NCBI GenBank assembly: GCA_018222405.1
Contig: JAAFAI010000010.1
Span: 102,458-166,457 of the forward strand
Direction of reading: 5' to 3'
DNA from: Gammaproteobacteria bacterium
GTDB taxonomy: Bacteria; Pseudomonadota; Gammaproteobacteria; Enterobacterales; Alteromonadaceae
DNA: 64,000 nt
Below the pieces are notes generated by a model. The model made no database searches, was not told the DNA's origin, and saw only the letters and a program-made list of their open reading frames with translations. The position numbers and the translations under genes were made by a program. Shown here in pieces: positions 26,501 through 35,791 of the stretch (its first letter is position 1; each line of letters starts with the position of its first letter).

Positions 26501-26545
26501 ATCATCAGAAACGGTCGATTCAACTGGTACAACAGGTAAATTCAA
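23504..26545 (-). CDS. ydiJ: YdiJ-type FAD-linked / iron-sulfur dehydrogenase (D-2-hydroxyglutarate dehydrogenase family)
   Basis: The 1013-residue protein is collinear with E. coli YdiJ: FAD-binding PCMH domain with SARGGGTGTNGQSLTDG near residue 80, FAD-oxidase C domain (about 280-570), then ferredoxin-like iron-sulfur part with CLACKSCSSQCPVKVDVPE near 670, and a C-terminal CCG-type domain (VGCCGMAGNYGHE). YdiJ oxidises D-2-hydroxyglutarate and related 2-hydroxyacids and passes electrons to a membrane acceptor. The start is TTG at 26545 with poor SD support; no better upstream codon is available. Confidence 0.93.
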   Translation of the reverse strand: MNLPVVPVESTVSDDYRTYLQRLEKSSFSGDIEYSYGSRLAVATDNSVYQKLPQAVIHPKGINDLQLIGELANQHPQVKFSARGGGTGTNGQSLTDGIVVDMSRHMNKVLEINPEEGWVRVQSGVVKDALNDALRPYGFFFSPDLSTSNRATLGGMISTDASGQGSLVYGKTSDHVLGLTSVLANGEILQTQPLSVAQAEQQASRSDTYGRILRQVLNTCRGKREDILAKFPRMNRFLTGYDLEHAFDEEKQLIDVSRLITGSEGSLVFVAEAKLSLTKIPKHTALVNIKYDSFESALRHAPRMIAAQATSVETVDSKVLNLARTDIIWHSISNLIEDVPGKEMLGLNMVEYNSNDLDEIKKRIARLEEELTASAESGEYGVIGYQLTFDKADINKIYAMRKKSVGLLGNTKGSQKPIAFAEDTGVPPENLADFIMEFRALLDGHGLQYGMFGHVDAGVLHVRPALDLCDVEQEKLMHQISDEVVALVAKYGGLMWGEHGKGFRSEYGPAFFGESLFAELRRIKGAFDPGNKMNPGKICTPIDSDDELVKVSDPKRATLDRTIPVAFKETFKPAMDCNGNGLCFNYDTTSPMCPSSKITRDRRHSPKGRAGLIREWLRLLANQGVDHQALMNGQYKTSWLTRWQNSRADTEDFSHEVLEAMNGCLACKSCSSQCPVKVDVPEFRAQFLNVYYQRYLRPLKHHLVANVESLTPLMAKLPKVSNALMNNGVAKSLLEKVAGYVDAPPLSVPTLTERAAEVMQTFNLAELEQLDAEQRENYVLIVQDPFTSYYDAEVVTDFGRLIRALGKTPVLLPFKPNGKTLHVTGFLEKFARTAADTAAFLNQVAALNMPMVGVDTPLVLCYRDEYKALGAARGDFVVHTVHEWLATLPESTWQSGVVKSDGPVMALFAHCTEKTALPKTEQIWQDLFARVGQKTDIVKVGCCGMAGNYGHEAVNKANSLGIYEMSWQQAVARYQPQQIMASGYSCRSQVNRIDEFKPKHPLQVLLQCLTKRT

Positions 26546-26725
26546 AGCTACGCTCTCACTGGTGAATAGGCGGCTAAGTATACCTAGGCTAACGCAGGGT
26601 CTCCACCGTTACCGGCTGATTTTTTATCACCATTTATTTGGCGATATTACCTAACTGCTTGCAAATAAATTCAACCAATTATAATGTCAGGTTATAATAA
26701 TGAAAATTATAGCAGGATTTCGTTA

Positions 26726-26941
26726 ATGGCCATTTCATCGAACCTCAATCTTCTGGATCGTTCCATTCGTGGTGTGATTGGTATTTGCGTAACGGCCTTC
26801 GCACTGTTTAACGGTGATCTTATTGGCGATGTGTTTATTGAAGTCTTGTTGGGGATTTTCGGATTACTGAATCTCATTTCTTTGTTTACAGGCTGGTGTC
26901 CGGTGTACCAGCTGGCAGGCATTGACACTCGTAAACACTAA
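26726..26941 (+). CDS. DUF2892 (YgaP-like) small membrane protein
   Basis: The 71-residue protein has a short N-terminal amphipathic part (NLNLLDRSIRGVIG) and two transmembrane helices, ending in the family motif LISLFTGWCPVYQLAGIDT with a Cys in GWCP. This is the YgaP membrane-domain type; the rhodanese domain present in YgaP itself is missing. I chose ATG 26726 over ATG 26684 because AGCAGGA lies upstream. It may be co-transcribed with the GGDEF-EAL gene 17 bases downstream. Confidence 0.88.
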   Translation: MAISSNLNLLDRSIRGVIGICVTAFALFNGDLIGDVFIEVLLGIFGLLNLISLFTGWCPVYQLAGIDTRKH

Positions 26942-26958
26942 GTAACACCGCGGCACCT

Positions 26959-28872
26959 ATGCAGCAAATTGCAAAAATAAAGCAGGACAAGTCGGTTAAG
27001 CCAAGGCTTATCTGGGCCTGTTTGTGTGTTGCTTTACTGGTGTCGGCCATCTATGTAACGGTCTCTTACCGGCTGACGGCCGATATCACCGTTCACTCAG
27101 AATTAAAGGCGATGGGCCACATCACCAGCTTAGTCAGTAACGAACTAAGCCAGGCAGAAGATGCCGACGATGTGGACAGCATCTTAAATGAAATTCTACT
27201 GTCGGCTGTCAACAGTCCGGCGTTTATTAGCGTAACCACCCCGCAGCAACAGTGGCACAAAAACCTGCTGATATCTGCCACCAAACGTAGCACTCTGTTG
27301 CAGTTAGTGGCCGAAGCAAAAGACAATGCCGAGCCCATCGAGGTAAATGACGATACGTTTCTGTGGCAGCAGCATAAAATTGCTCAGTATCAGATAACCT
27401 TTGTGCAGCAAACCCAGGCGCTGGACGTCACCCTGGAATTTGTTGCCAAACGACTACTGGTCACCTCTATCATTGTATTCTGGATAGCGGTCTGGCTGGC
27501 TCTTACCCTTGCCTCTTTAATTTCCAGGCGGGCAGAACAGGTAAATGAGTCGCTGGCGTACATTGCCACACATGACTCACTCACCGGACTGCCGAACCGC
27601 CTGTACCTGATAGAACTGTTGGAAAATTCACTGGGCCCGGCAACCGACGAGATCGACACGCCGGTTGACGAAGGATGCTTGTTGATTATCGACCTCGACC
27701 GCTTTAAAGAAGTTAACGATTCTTTTGGTTACGCCGCGGGGGATACTTTATTAAAAGAGATTGCCAAGCGCGTTAGCGACTTAATCAGTGCCCCGGCCGA
27801 ACTTATCCGTACCGGCGGCGATGAGTTTTTTATCTGGGCCCCCGACTACACCATTGAACAAGCTAAAACACTGTCGTTAGACATCGTCAATTCCTGCAAT
27901 GCCCCAATACTCATTAACGGACTTACCGTTAACAGTGGAGTCAGCATCGGTATATCTCATTACCCCAGTCAGGCCGATGATACCGCCGGTTTAATTGTCT
28001 GCGCGGATACTGCTATGCATAAAGCCAAAGCAATGCGCAGCGGCTGGCAGGTGTATGACAACAAGAAAATCGCCGACTACAAAGACATACTGCAACTGCG
28101 CGCTGAGCTCAATGACGCCCTTGCCCAGCAGCAAATAATTTTGTATTACCAGCCCAAGGTAGACTTAGCTACAGGGGAAGTCACCGGTGCCGAAGCCCTC
28201 TGTCGCTGGCAGCATCCGCGGCTGGGCTTACTTGGCCCGGGCGAATTTATCGACCTCATTGAACACTCCGGCAAGGTACAGGAGTTCGGCCGTTACATAA
28301 TTGCTACCGCAGCGGCTCAGGCTGAGCATTGGCATACAAGTGGTCTGTTGGTGCCTATCGCCATTAATCTCTCGCCCTATAACCTGCTGGACCCGGGACT
28401 GGCGGATTTTATTAGTGAAACGCTTAAACGCCATAATATCCCGCCACGGTTTATTGAAATTGAACTTACCGAAAACGAAACCTGCATAAACATAGACTAT
28501 ATCCAGTCTGCTCTGGCTCAGATTCGCGAGTTAGGCGTTAGCCTGGCAATTGATGATTTTGGCACCGGCATGAGCTCGCTGGCCTATTTGTCGGAGTTAC
28601 AGGTAAACGTGTTAAAAATCGATCGGGCGTTTATTTGCGACCTGACCACTAACCAGGGCCATAGAGCTATTATTGCCGCTGCCGTCACACTTTCGCAATC
28701 ATTTGGCTGCGATATGGTGGCTGAAGGGGTCGAAACCCAGGAACAGGCGCGTATGCTTTATGAAATGGGCTGTCAGTCTGCGCAGGGCTTTTTGTTCGCC
28801 CGCCCGATGCCCGCAGAGGCATTTCACACCTTACTAACACAGCAAAAACCGCAATTTAACGACGCGTTTTAA
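26959..28872 (+). CDS. GGDEF-EAL cyclic-di-GMP protein
   Basis: The N-terminal membrane anchor has transmembrane segments near 16-36 and 165-190, flanking a periplasmic sensor domain of about 125 residues. A GGDEF domain follows with an intact GGDEF motif near residue 287, then an EAL domain with GAEALCRWQ near 410. EAL catalytic residues appear complete: INLSPYN, ELTENET, IDDFGTGMSSL, LKIDRAFI and AEGVET. No RxxD inhibitory site precedes GGDEF (the five-residue upstream stretch is AELIR). Both activities are therefore possible; net direction cannot be told. Confidence 0.95.
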   Translation: MQQIAKIKQDKSVKPRLIWACLCVALLVSAIYVTVSYRLTADITVHSELKAMGHITSLVSNELSQAEDADDVDSILNEILLSAVNSPAFISVTTPQQQWHKNLLISATKRSTLLQLVAEAKDNAEPIEVNDDTFLWQQHKIAQYQITFVQQTQALDVTLEFVAKRLLVTSIIVFWIAVWLALTLASLISRRAEQVNESLAYIATHDSLTGLPNRLYLIELLENSLGPATDEIDTPVDEGCLLIIDLDRFKEVNDSFGYAAGDTLLKEIAKRVSDLISAPAELIRTGGDEFFIWAPDYTIEQAKTLSLDIVNSCNAPILINGLTVNSGVSIGISHYPSQADDTAGLIVCADTAMHKAKAMRSGWQVYDNKKIADYKDILQLRAELNDALAQQQIILYYQPKVDLATGEVTGAEALCRWQHPRLGLLGPGEFIDLIEHSGKVQEFGRYIIATAAAQAEHWHTSGLLVPIAINLSPYNLLDPGLADFISETLKRHNIPPRFIEIELTENETCINIDYIQSALAQIRELGVSLAIDDFGTGMSSLAYLSELQVNVLKIDRAFICDLTTNQGHRAIIAAAVTLSQSFGCDMVAEGVETQEQARMLYEMGCQSAQGFLFARPMPAEAFHTLLTQQKPQFNDAF

Positions 28873-28977
28873 GTATTAACCAGGAAAGCGATATATTTTA
28901 TTACATTTATGTTTTTGTACTCTTTGCATAACTGGTTAAGATAGCCGTAGTACATAAACCACTCTGTATTCTGAAAA

Positions 28978-29211
28978 ATGATTAAGGCCATCCGATTAAG
29001 CCTTGGTGCCATACTGTTCCTGACCGGGATAGTTCTAACCCTGCTGCCAGGTTCAATTCTGCTGGTGTTAGGTGGATTAATGCTGCTTAGCTATGACTGG
29101 CCCAGAGCCCGTTCGTGGTTGCGCTTTTTTCAGAATCAAATGACCAGCTCAGCGCGCAGGCTCGACCGCCTGCTACTCAACCGACGCCTGCGTAAATCCA
29201 GAGTCCGTTAA
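28978..29211 (+). CDS. PGPGW-like small transmembrane protein
   Basis: The 77-residue protein has one or two hydrophobic helices (residues 8-45) with LLPGSILLVLGGLMLLS and YDWPRAR, resembling the PGPGW transmembrane family. A very basic C-terminal tail (ARRLDRLLLNRRLRKSRVR) would face the cytoplasm. Function unknown. It stands alone after the GGDEF-EAL gene. Confidence 0.75.
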   Translation: MIKAIRLSLGAILFLTGIVLTLLPGSILLVLGGLMLLSYDWPRARSWLRFFQNQMTSSARRLDRLLLNRRLRKSRVR

Positions 29212-29244
29212 GCAACAGCGCAGACGACAACTAACGTAAGCCAG

Positions 29245-30264
29245 CTACAGCTCCTCATTAAAAAGTAGTACCACGCTACCGCCACTCAAGTTGCTGCCTG
29301 CGTTAACGGACACACCAATACCGATGCTGTCGAGCCAGCTATCCTGACTCCTGATATCAAGCAGCCAGCCAAGCCCAAACTGATAGTAGTGACTGGTCCC
29401 CATCGGCTCTATAGCGTCGCCGGTAAGGTCGATACGTCGCATCAGGGCTCGCACCTGCGTATTGCGACCATAGACTTCAGGCGTATCAAAATGAAAAGTT
29501 AAGGTATTGCTTAAACGACCGGTCTCTACCTCAGTTCGTTGATAGCGGCTATCGGTGTTAATTGTGTGACCCAGCGCATGGCGGTACTGTATTTTGTAAT
29601 CAAAGCGCCGGCCCAGCAGTTTGCCCCGATAGACAGCACTTACCGCCGGATCAACCAGCCATAGCTGATAAGAAGTGTTGAGCAACTGACCATCAAAAAA
29701 GCCACGCAGAGCCAGTAATGCAGGATCCTGATAATCAAAATGATTGCGATAATACAGATACTGGGCGCTCATGCTGAAGGTCAGTTGCCAGGCTTTTGAA
29801 AAGCGGTAAAGCCAGTTTTTCTCGCCATAAACGATAACAGACTCTTCATCGAAGGTATTGATGTAATCAGGCTCACTGTAAATGATGTCCTGATTGGAGC
29901 CTACATAAGAAATTCTCACACCATAACTGGTGTGCCAGTTTGCCGAAAGTCTCTGAGGCTCAAAGGACCAGGGTAACGAGTAAGTGCGCAGTGATTTGCG
30001 CAGGGCAAAGGATTCTTCATTACCAACATTTAGGTCACCGAAATCGGCAAACTCATTAGGATCAAAATCCATAATCCCTAAGGAAATCAGTGACGAGTCG
30101 GCAACTACAACCGTAAGCGCCGTATTCTGGGCCACAAACCCTCGGATAAGTTCTCCCACCATATCAGAGGCGGATGCTTCCTGCCCCAGCGCAGACCAGC
30201 TAAATGTGCACAGTATGCCTAGTGAAAATAACCGTTTCAATGAGTATCGCCAGCTGCGGTACAT
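29245..30264 (-). CDS. predicted outer-membrane beta-barrel protein
   Basis: A signal peptide (RLFSLGILCTFSWSALGQ) precedes about 310 residues rich in alternating strands with aromatic girdles (ANWHTSYGVRISYVG, LTFSMSAQYLYYRNHF, FDYKIQYRHALGH, HYYQFGLGWLLDI). This could be the solitary autotransporter-like barrel family known in vibrios, but I cannot confirm it. The ATG at 30264 has AGGGA ten bases upstream; a TTG three codons earlier overlaps the SD. No passenger domain is present. Confidence 0.7.
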   Translation of the reverse strand: MYRSWRYSLKRLFSLGILCTFSWSALGQEASASDMVGELIRGFVAQNTALTVVVADSSLISLGIMDFDPNEFADFGDLNVGNEESFALRKSLRTYSLPWSFEPQRLSANWHTSYGVRISYVGSNQDIIYSEPDYINTFDEESVIVYGEKNWLYRFSKAWQLTFSMSAQYLYYRNHFDYQDPALLALRGFFDGQLLNTSYQLWLVDPAVSAVYRGKLLGRRFDYKIQYRHALGHTINTDSRYQRTEVETGRLSNTLTFHFDTPEVYGRNTQVRALMRRIDLTGDAIEPMGTSHYYQFGLGWLLDIRSQDSWLDSIGIGVSVNAGSNLSGGSVVLLFNEEL

Positions 30265-30316
30265 AATGGTCAATTCCCTGACTTCTTACTACCTTATAAT
30301 ACCTGATAACCGGCAA

Positions 30317-30345
30317 TAAAAAAGGCCAGCATTTGCTGGCCTTTC
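30317..30345 (-). terminator. ppsA terminator
   Basis: The stem AAAGGCCAGC-ATTT-GCTGGCCTTT lies just after the ppsA stop, followed on the minus strand by a T-run. Confidence 0.9.
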
Positions 30346-30365
30346 ACAGATTTAGTTAACCATTA

Positions 30366-32738
<2,373 letters not shown>

Positions 32739-32927
32739 TTTACAGCCTCCAGCTTGTCACTTTTTCTTTACGCTCACTCAAATGTGAACTTGTAGGGTAG
32801 AGGTTAAACCATCACTGAAAGTAATTCAGGCTGGCTTTTCCATAGGGAAATTCTAAAATGCCGATTATAAGAAAGTAAAATTTTATTTCATTTCGTAATA
32901 AATTTACGACAAAGTTAAGGAGTTGTT

Positions 32928-33740
32928 GTGCGCACAGCATTTTACATTTCGGACGGTACTGCCATTACGGCAGAGGTGTTTGGCCACGCTTTATTGTCAC
33001 TTTTCCCTACAGAATTCAATCACAAGACAATTCCTTTCGTTGAAACTGAAGAACACGCTTACGCTGTAATTGAAAAAATATCTGAAAGTTTTCAAGATAC
33101 CGGGGAACGACCGCTCGTTTTTTATACGGTTGTAAACCCGGATGTTCGGCGAGTTATCGCAAGATCCGTGGGAATTAACTACAATTTTCTTGACCAATTT
33201 GTGGCGCCACTGGAAAAAATCATTGGTGTGCCATCAAAACCAGAAAAACATCGTACCCACAGTATTCATGAAAAAACTTACGATATTCGTATTGAAGCAG
33301 TCAACTACGCGCTGGCAAATGACGATGGATCAAATCTTAAGGATTATAAAGAAGCCGACATTATTTTAGTGGGTGTATCGCGTTCCGGTAAAACACCAAC
33401 AAGTTTATATCTGGCCCTGCAATATGGCATTAAAGCGGCTAATTACCCTTTCACCGAAGAAGATATGGGGGACATGCTGAAACTGCCACCGGCTCTACGC
33501 CAGTTTAAGCAAAAGCTGTTTGGTCTGACTATCGAGGCATCACGACTCAGTCAAATTCGCTCAGAACGCCGGGCTAACAGCCGCTATGCCTCTATACAAC
33601 AATGCCGCATGGAACTTCGTGAGGTGGAAAACTTATATCGTAAAGAGAAAATACCGTTCTTAAACAGTACCAAATACTCCATCGAGGAGATCTCAGCAAA
33701 AATACTCGCTGAGACCGGCCTGCAACGACGTAAATACTAA
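32928..33740 (+). CDS. ppsR: PEP synthase regulatory protein (kinase/pyrophosphorylase)
   Basis: PpsR inactivates PpsA by ADP-dependent phosphorylation and reactivates it by Pi-dependent dephosphorylation. The 270-residue DUF299 protein begins at GTG (MRTAFYISDGTAITAEVFG) with TAAGGAG upstream. The P-loop-like motif is GVSRSGKTPTSLYLA near residue 150. Its divergent pairing with ppsA is conserved in proteobacteria. Its last four bases overlap the convergent TPR-sulfotransferase gene. Confidence 0.97.
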   Translation: MRTAFYISDGTAITAEVFGHALLSLFPTEFNHKTIPFVETEEHAYAVIEKISESFQDTGERPLVFYTVVNPDVRRVIARSVGINYNFLDQFVAPLEKIIGVPSKPEKHRTHSIHEKTYDIRIEAVNYALANDDGSNLKDYKEADIILVGVSRSGKTPTSLYLALQYGIKAANYPFTEEDMGDMLKLPPALRQFKQKLFGLTIEASRLSQIRSERRANSRYASIQQCRMELREVENLYRKEKIPFLNSTKYSIEEISAKILAETGLQRRKY

Positions 33741-35707
33741 GTGCGGAAGCGTTTCAACAACGGGGCAAGATGCGCTTCAAAGGGTTGCCAGCGCCCCTGC
33801 CCTTTGCGATTGATCGGTTGGCGAACCTGTTCGGCACTGGGCGTTTTGATGAGCCGGTCGGTCTGATGGAAGTCCAGGCAGGCCTGTTCGAAAGGCACGC
33901 CAAGGTAATCCAGCATTCGCTTCACTTGCCCACCTAAATCATCCAGCACATCTTCGTGCTGAACACGTAATACCGCGCCGGGTAAGATTTCGTCCCAATG
34001 ATCCATAAGCTTTCGGTAAGCCTGATAATACCGCGCCACTTCTTCCAGCCCATAAGAAAACTCCTGACCTTCACCAAACAGTTGCTTAAAGTTGCTGAAG
34101 CAACAATCCATCGGATCACGCCGCGCATCGATAATTTTGGCATTGGGCAGAATGCGTTTAATAAAACCCACATGCATAAAATTATTCGGCATCTTATCGA
34201 TAAAAAACGGTGCTGAGCCGCGGTAATAAAGGGTTTGCTCAATGTACTGCTTACCCAGCTCATAGCATTGTTCAGCTGATAGTTCGGCAAGTGAATAAGG
34301 ATATGGCTTGCCGCTTTCGCTTAATTGCGCGCCAACTGATGAAGCCAGACTGAGAATATTATGCAGCTCCATGGTGCCATCGATATCAGAGTGTGACGCC
34401 AGGATCTGTTCCAGCAGAGTTGAGCCTGCGCGCGGCATTCCCACGATAAAGATAGGCTCCGGTGACGGAAAGCCGCCGTGCAGATTAGCAAAACTGTCGC
34501 CGCGACAGGCTTCTACCTGCGCGGCAATCGCCTCTTCGGTACGCGCAATATCGTAGCCGGTAGAGATAAGCTTTAAGCGATTACCTTTTTCGTAGTAGGT
34601 AAATGACTTTTCAAACTGGCCGGCATCCTCAAACCCTTTACCCAGGGCAAAACACAGATGTATGCGGTCTTCAACGCCTATGGTTGACTGGGCTTCAATA
34701 TCTGCCATATCCTGCAGCGCCTCTTCGGCGAACGTATACGACTTCATATTAGCGAGGCTCCAGTAAGCATCGCCAAACTGCGGATGATAGTGGGCCGCTT
34801 TGAGGTAAGCCTCAACCGCTTGTTGTTTGTTACCGGTGGTTTTGTAGGCGTGGCCCAATGCCAGCCACACGCCGGGCCGGTCTTCGTCGGCGCTCAGTAA
34901 TTCCGTAAATATTGTGATGGCGTCTGCGGTGCGGTTAATCCCCAGTAGCGCATTGGCTTTAGCCATCAGAATTTGTAAGTTGTCCGGATAGGTAGCCAGC
35001 TGTTCATCGCTGATTTCGACCACTCGCTGATGTTTACCAAGCTTGGCCAGCAGGCCAAGATAGGCAATCACGGCTCTGAGATTATCCGGATAAAGGGCAA
35101 CGCAGCTTTCTAATAAAAACTCTGCATCGTGATAAACCTTAAGCTGAATACCCAGCTCTGCCAGTAACAACATCCCTTCGGGGTGATGCTTATGCTGTTG
35201 CAGAAACTGACGGCAGACTTTCTCTGCGGTAGCCAGCTGCTTTTCATACATCAGGTCATACGCGCCCAGAATGGGTGGCGGGAGTTGCTCCAGATGAGCA
35301 ATGTGCTGCAAAGCCAGTTGCTCGGCAGTGCTATCCTGATGCTGTTGATAAATTTTAAGTAGTTGTTTCCAACTGGTGATCAGCGCCGGATTATAGTGGG
35401 TAGCGCGAAAAAATGCGCTGGCCGCTTTATCCTGCTGGTTTAGTGCTAAAAAATTATACGCCTGTTCCTGATATGCCCGTCCATGTTCCGGTTGCAGATG
35501 TAATAACTCACTGAGTTCCTGCAAAGCCTGGTTGAACTGATTTGCCAGGCGCTGTGTTACTGCCGATAGATAAAGCAGTTCAATGCGCAGCGCAACCGGC
35601 AGCTCCACCGCTTTCAAAGCACTTATTTTTTCTATTGCTGCAGTAAGGTTTTTGGTTTGCAGCGATTGCTTTATCGCCTGAAACTGGTTTGAAAAATCTT
35701 GAGTCAT
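33737..35707 (-). CDS. TPR repeat protein with C-terminal sulfotransferase domain
   Basis: The first 400 residues form a series of TPR-like helical repeats (e.g. PGVWLALGHAYKTTGNKQQA, AYLKAAHYHPQFGDAYW). The C-terminal 240 residues are a PAPS-dependent sulfotransferase: PIFIVGMPRAGSTLLEQILA is the 5'-phosphosulfate loop near residue 422, and DARRDPMDCCFSNF is the 3'-phosphate site. The acceptor is unknown; similar proteins often lie next to TonB-dependent receptors, as here, but a terminator separates the two. Confidence 0.93.
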   Translation of the reverse strand: MTQDFSNQFQAIKQSLQTKNLTAAIEKISALKAVELPVALRIELLYLSAVTQRLANQFNQALQELSELLHLQPEHGRAYQEQAYNFLALNQQDKAASAFFRATHYNPALITSWKQLLKIYQQHQDSTAEQLALQHIAHLEQLPPPILGAYDLMYEKQLATAEKVCRQFLQQHKHHPEGMLLLAELGIQLKVYHDAEFLLESCVALYPDNLRAVIAYLGLLAKLGKHQRVVEISDEQLATYPDNLQILMAKANALLGINRTADAITIFTELLSADEDRPGVWLALGHAYKTTGNKQQAVEAYLKAAHYHPQFGDAYWSLANMKSYTFAEEALQDMADIEAQSTIGVEDRIHLCFALGKGFEDAGQFEKSFTYYEKGNRLKLISTGYDIARTEEAIAAQVEACRGDSFANLHGGFPSPEPIFIVGMPRAGSTLLEQILASHSDIDGTMELHNILSLASSVGAQLSESGKPYPYSLAELSAEQCYELGKQYIEQTLYYRGSAPFFIDKMPNNFMHVGFIKRILPNAKIIDARRDPMDCCFSNFKQLFGEGQEFSYGLEEVARYYQAYRKLMDHWDEILPGAVLRVQHEDVLDDLGGQVKRMLDYLGVPFEQACLDFHQTDRLIKTPSAEQVRQPINRKGQGRWQPFEAHLAPLLKRFRT

Positions 35708-35736
35708 AACGAATGCTGTATTTTTAACTGACGACG

Positions 35737-35764
35737 AAAAAGGCAGGCTTACGCCTGCCTTTTA
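35737..35764 (-). terminator. TonB-dependent receptor terminator
   Basis: The stem AGGCAGGC-TTAC-GCCTGCCT with flanking A- and T-runs lies between the receptor stop and the TPR-sulfotransferase start. Confidence 0.9.
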
Positions 35765-35791
35765 ACTCTTATTATGTATTAATATCAGCTA

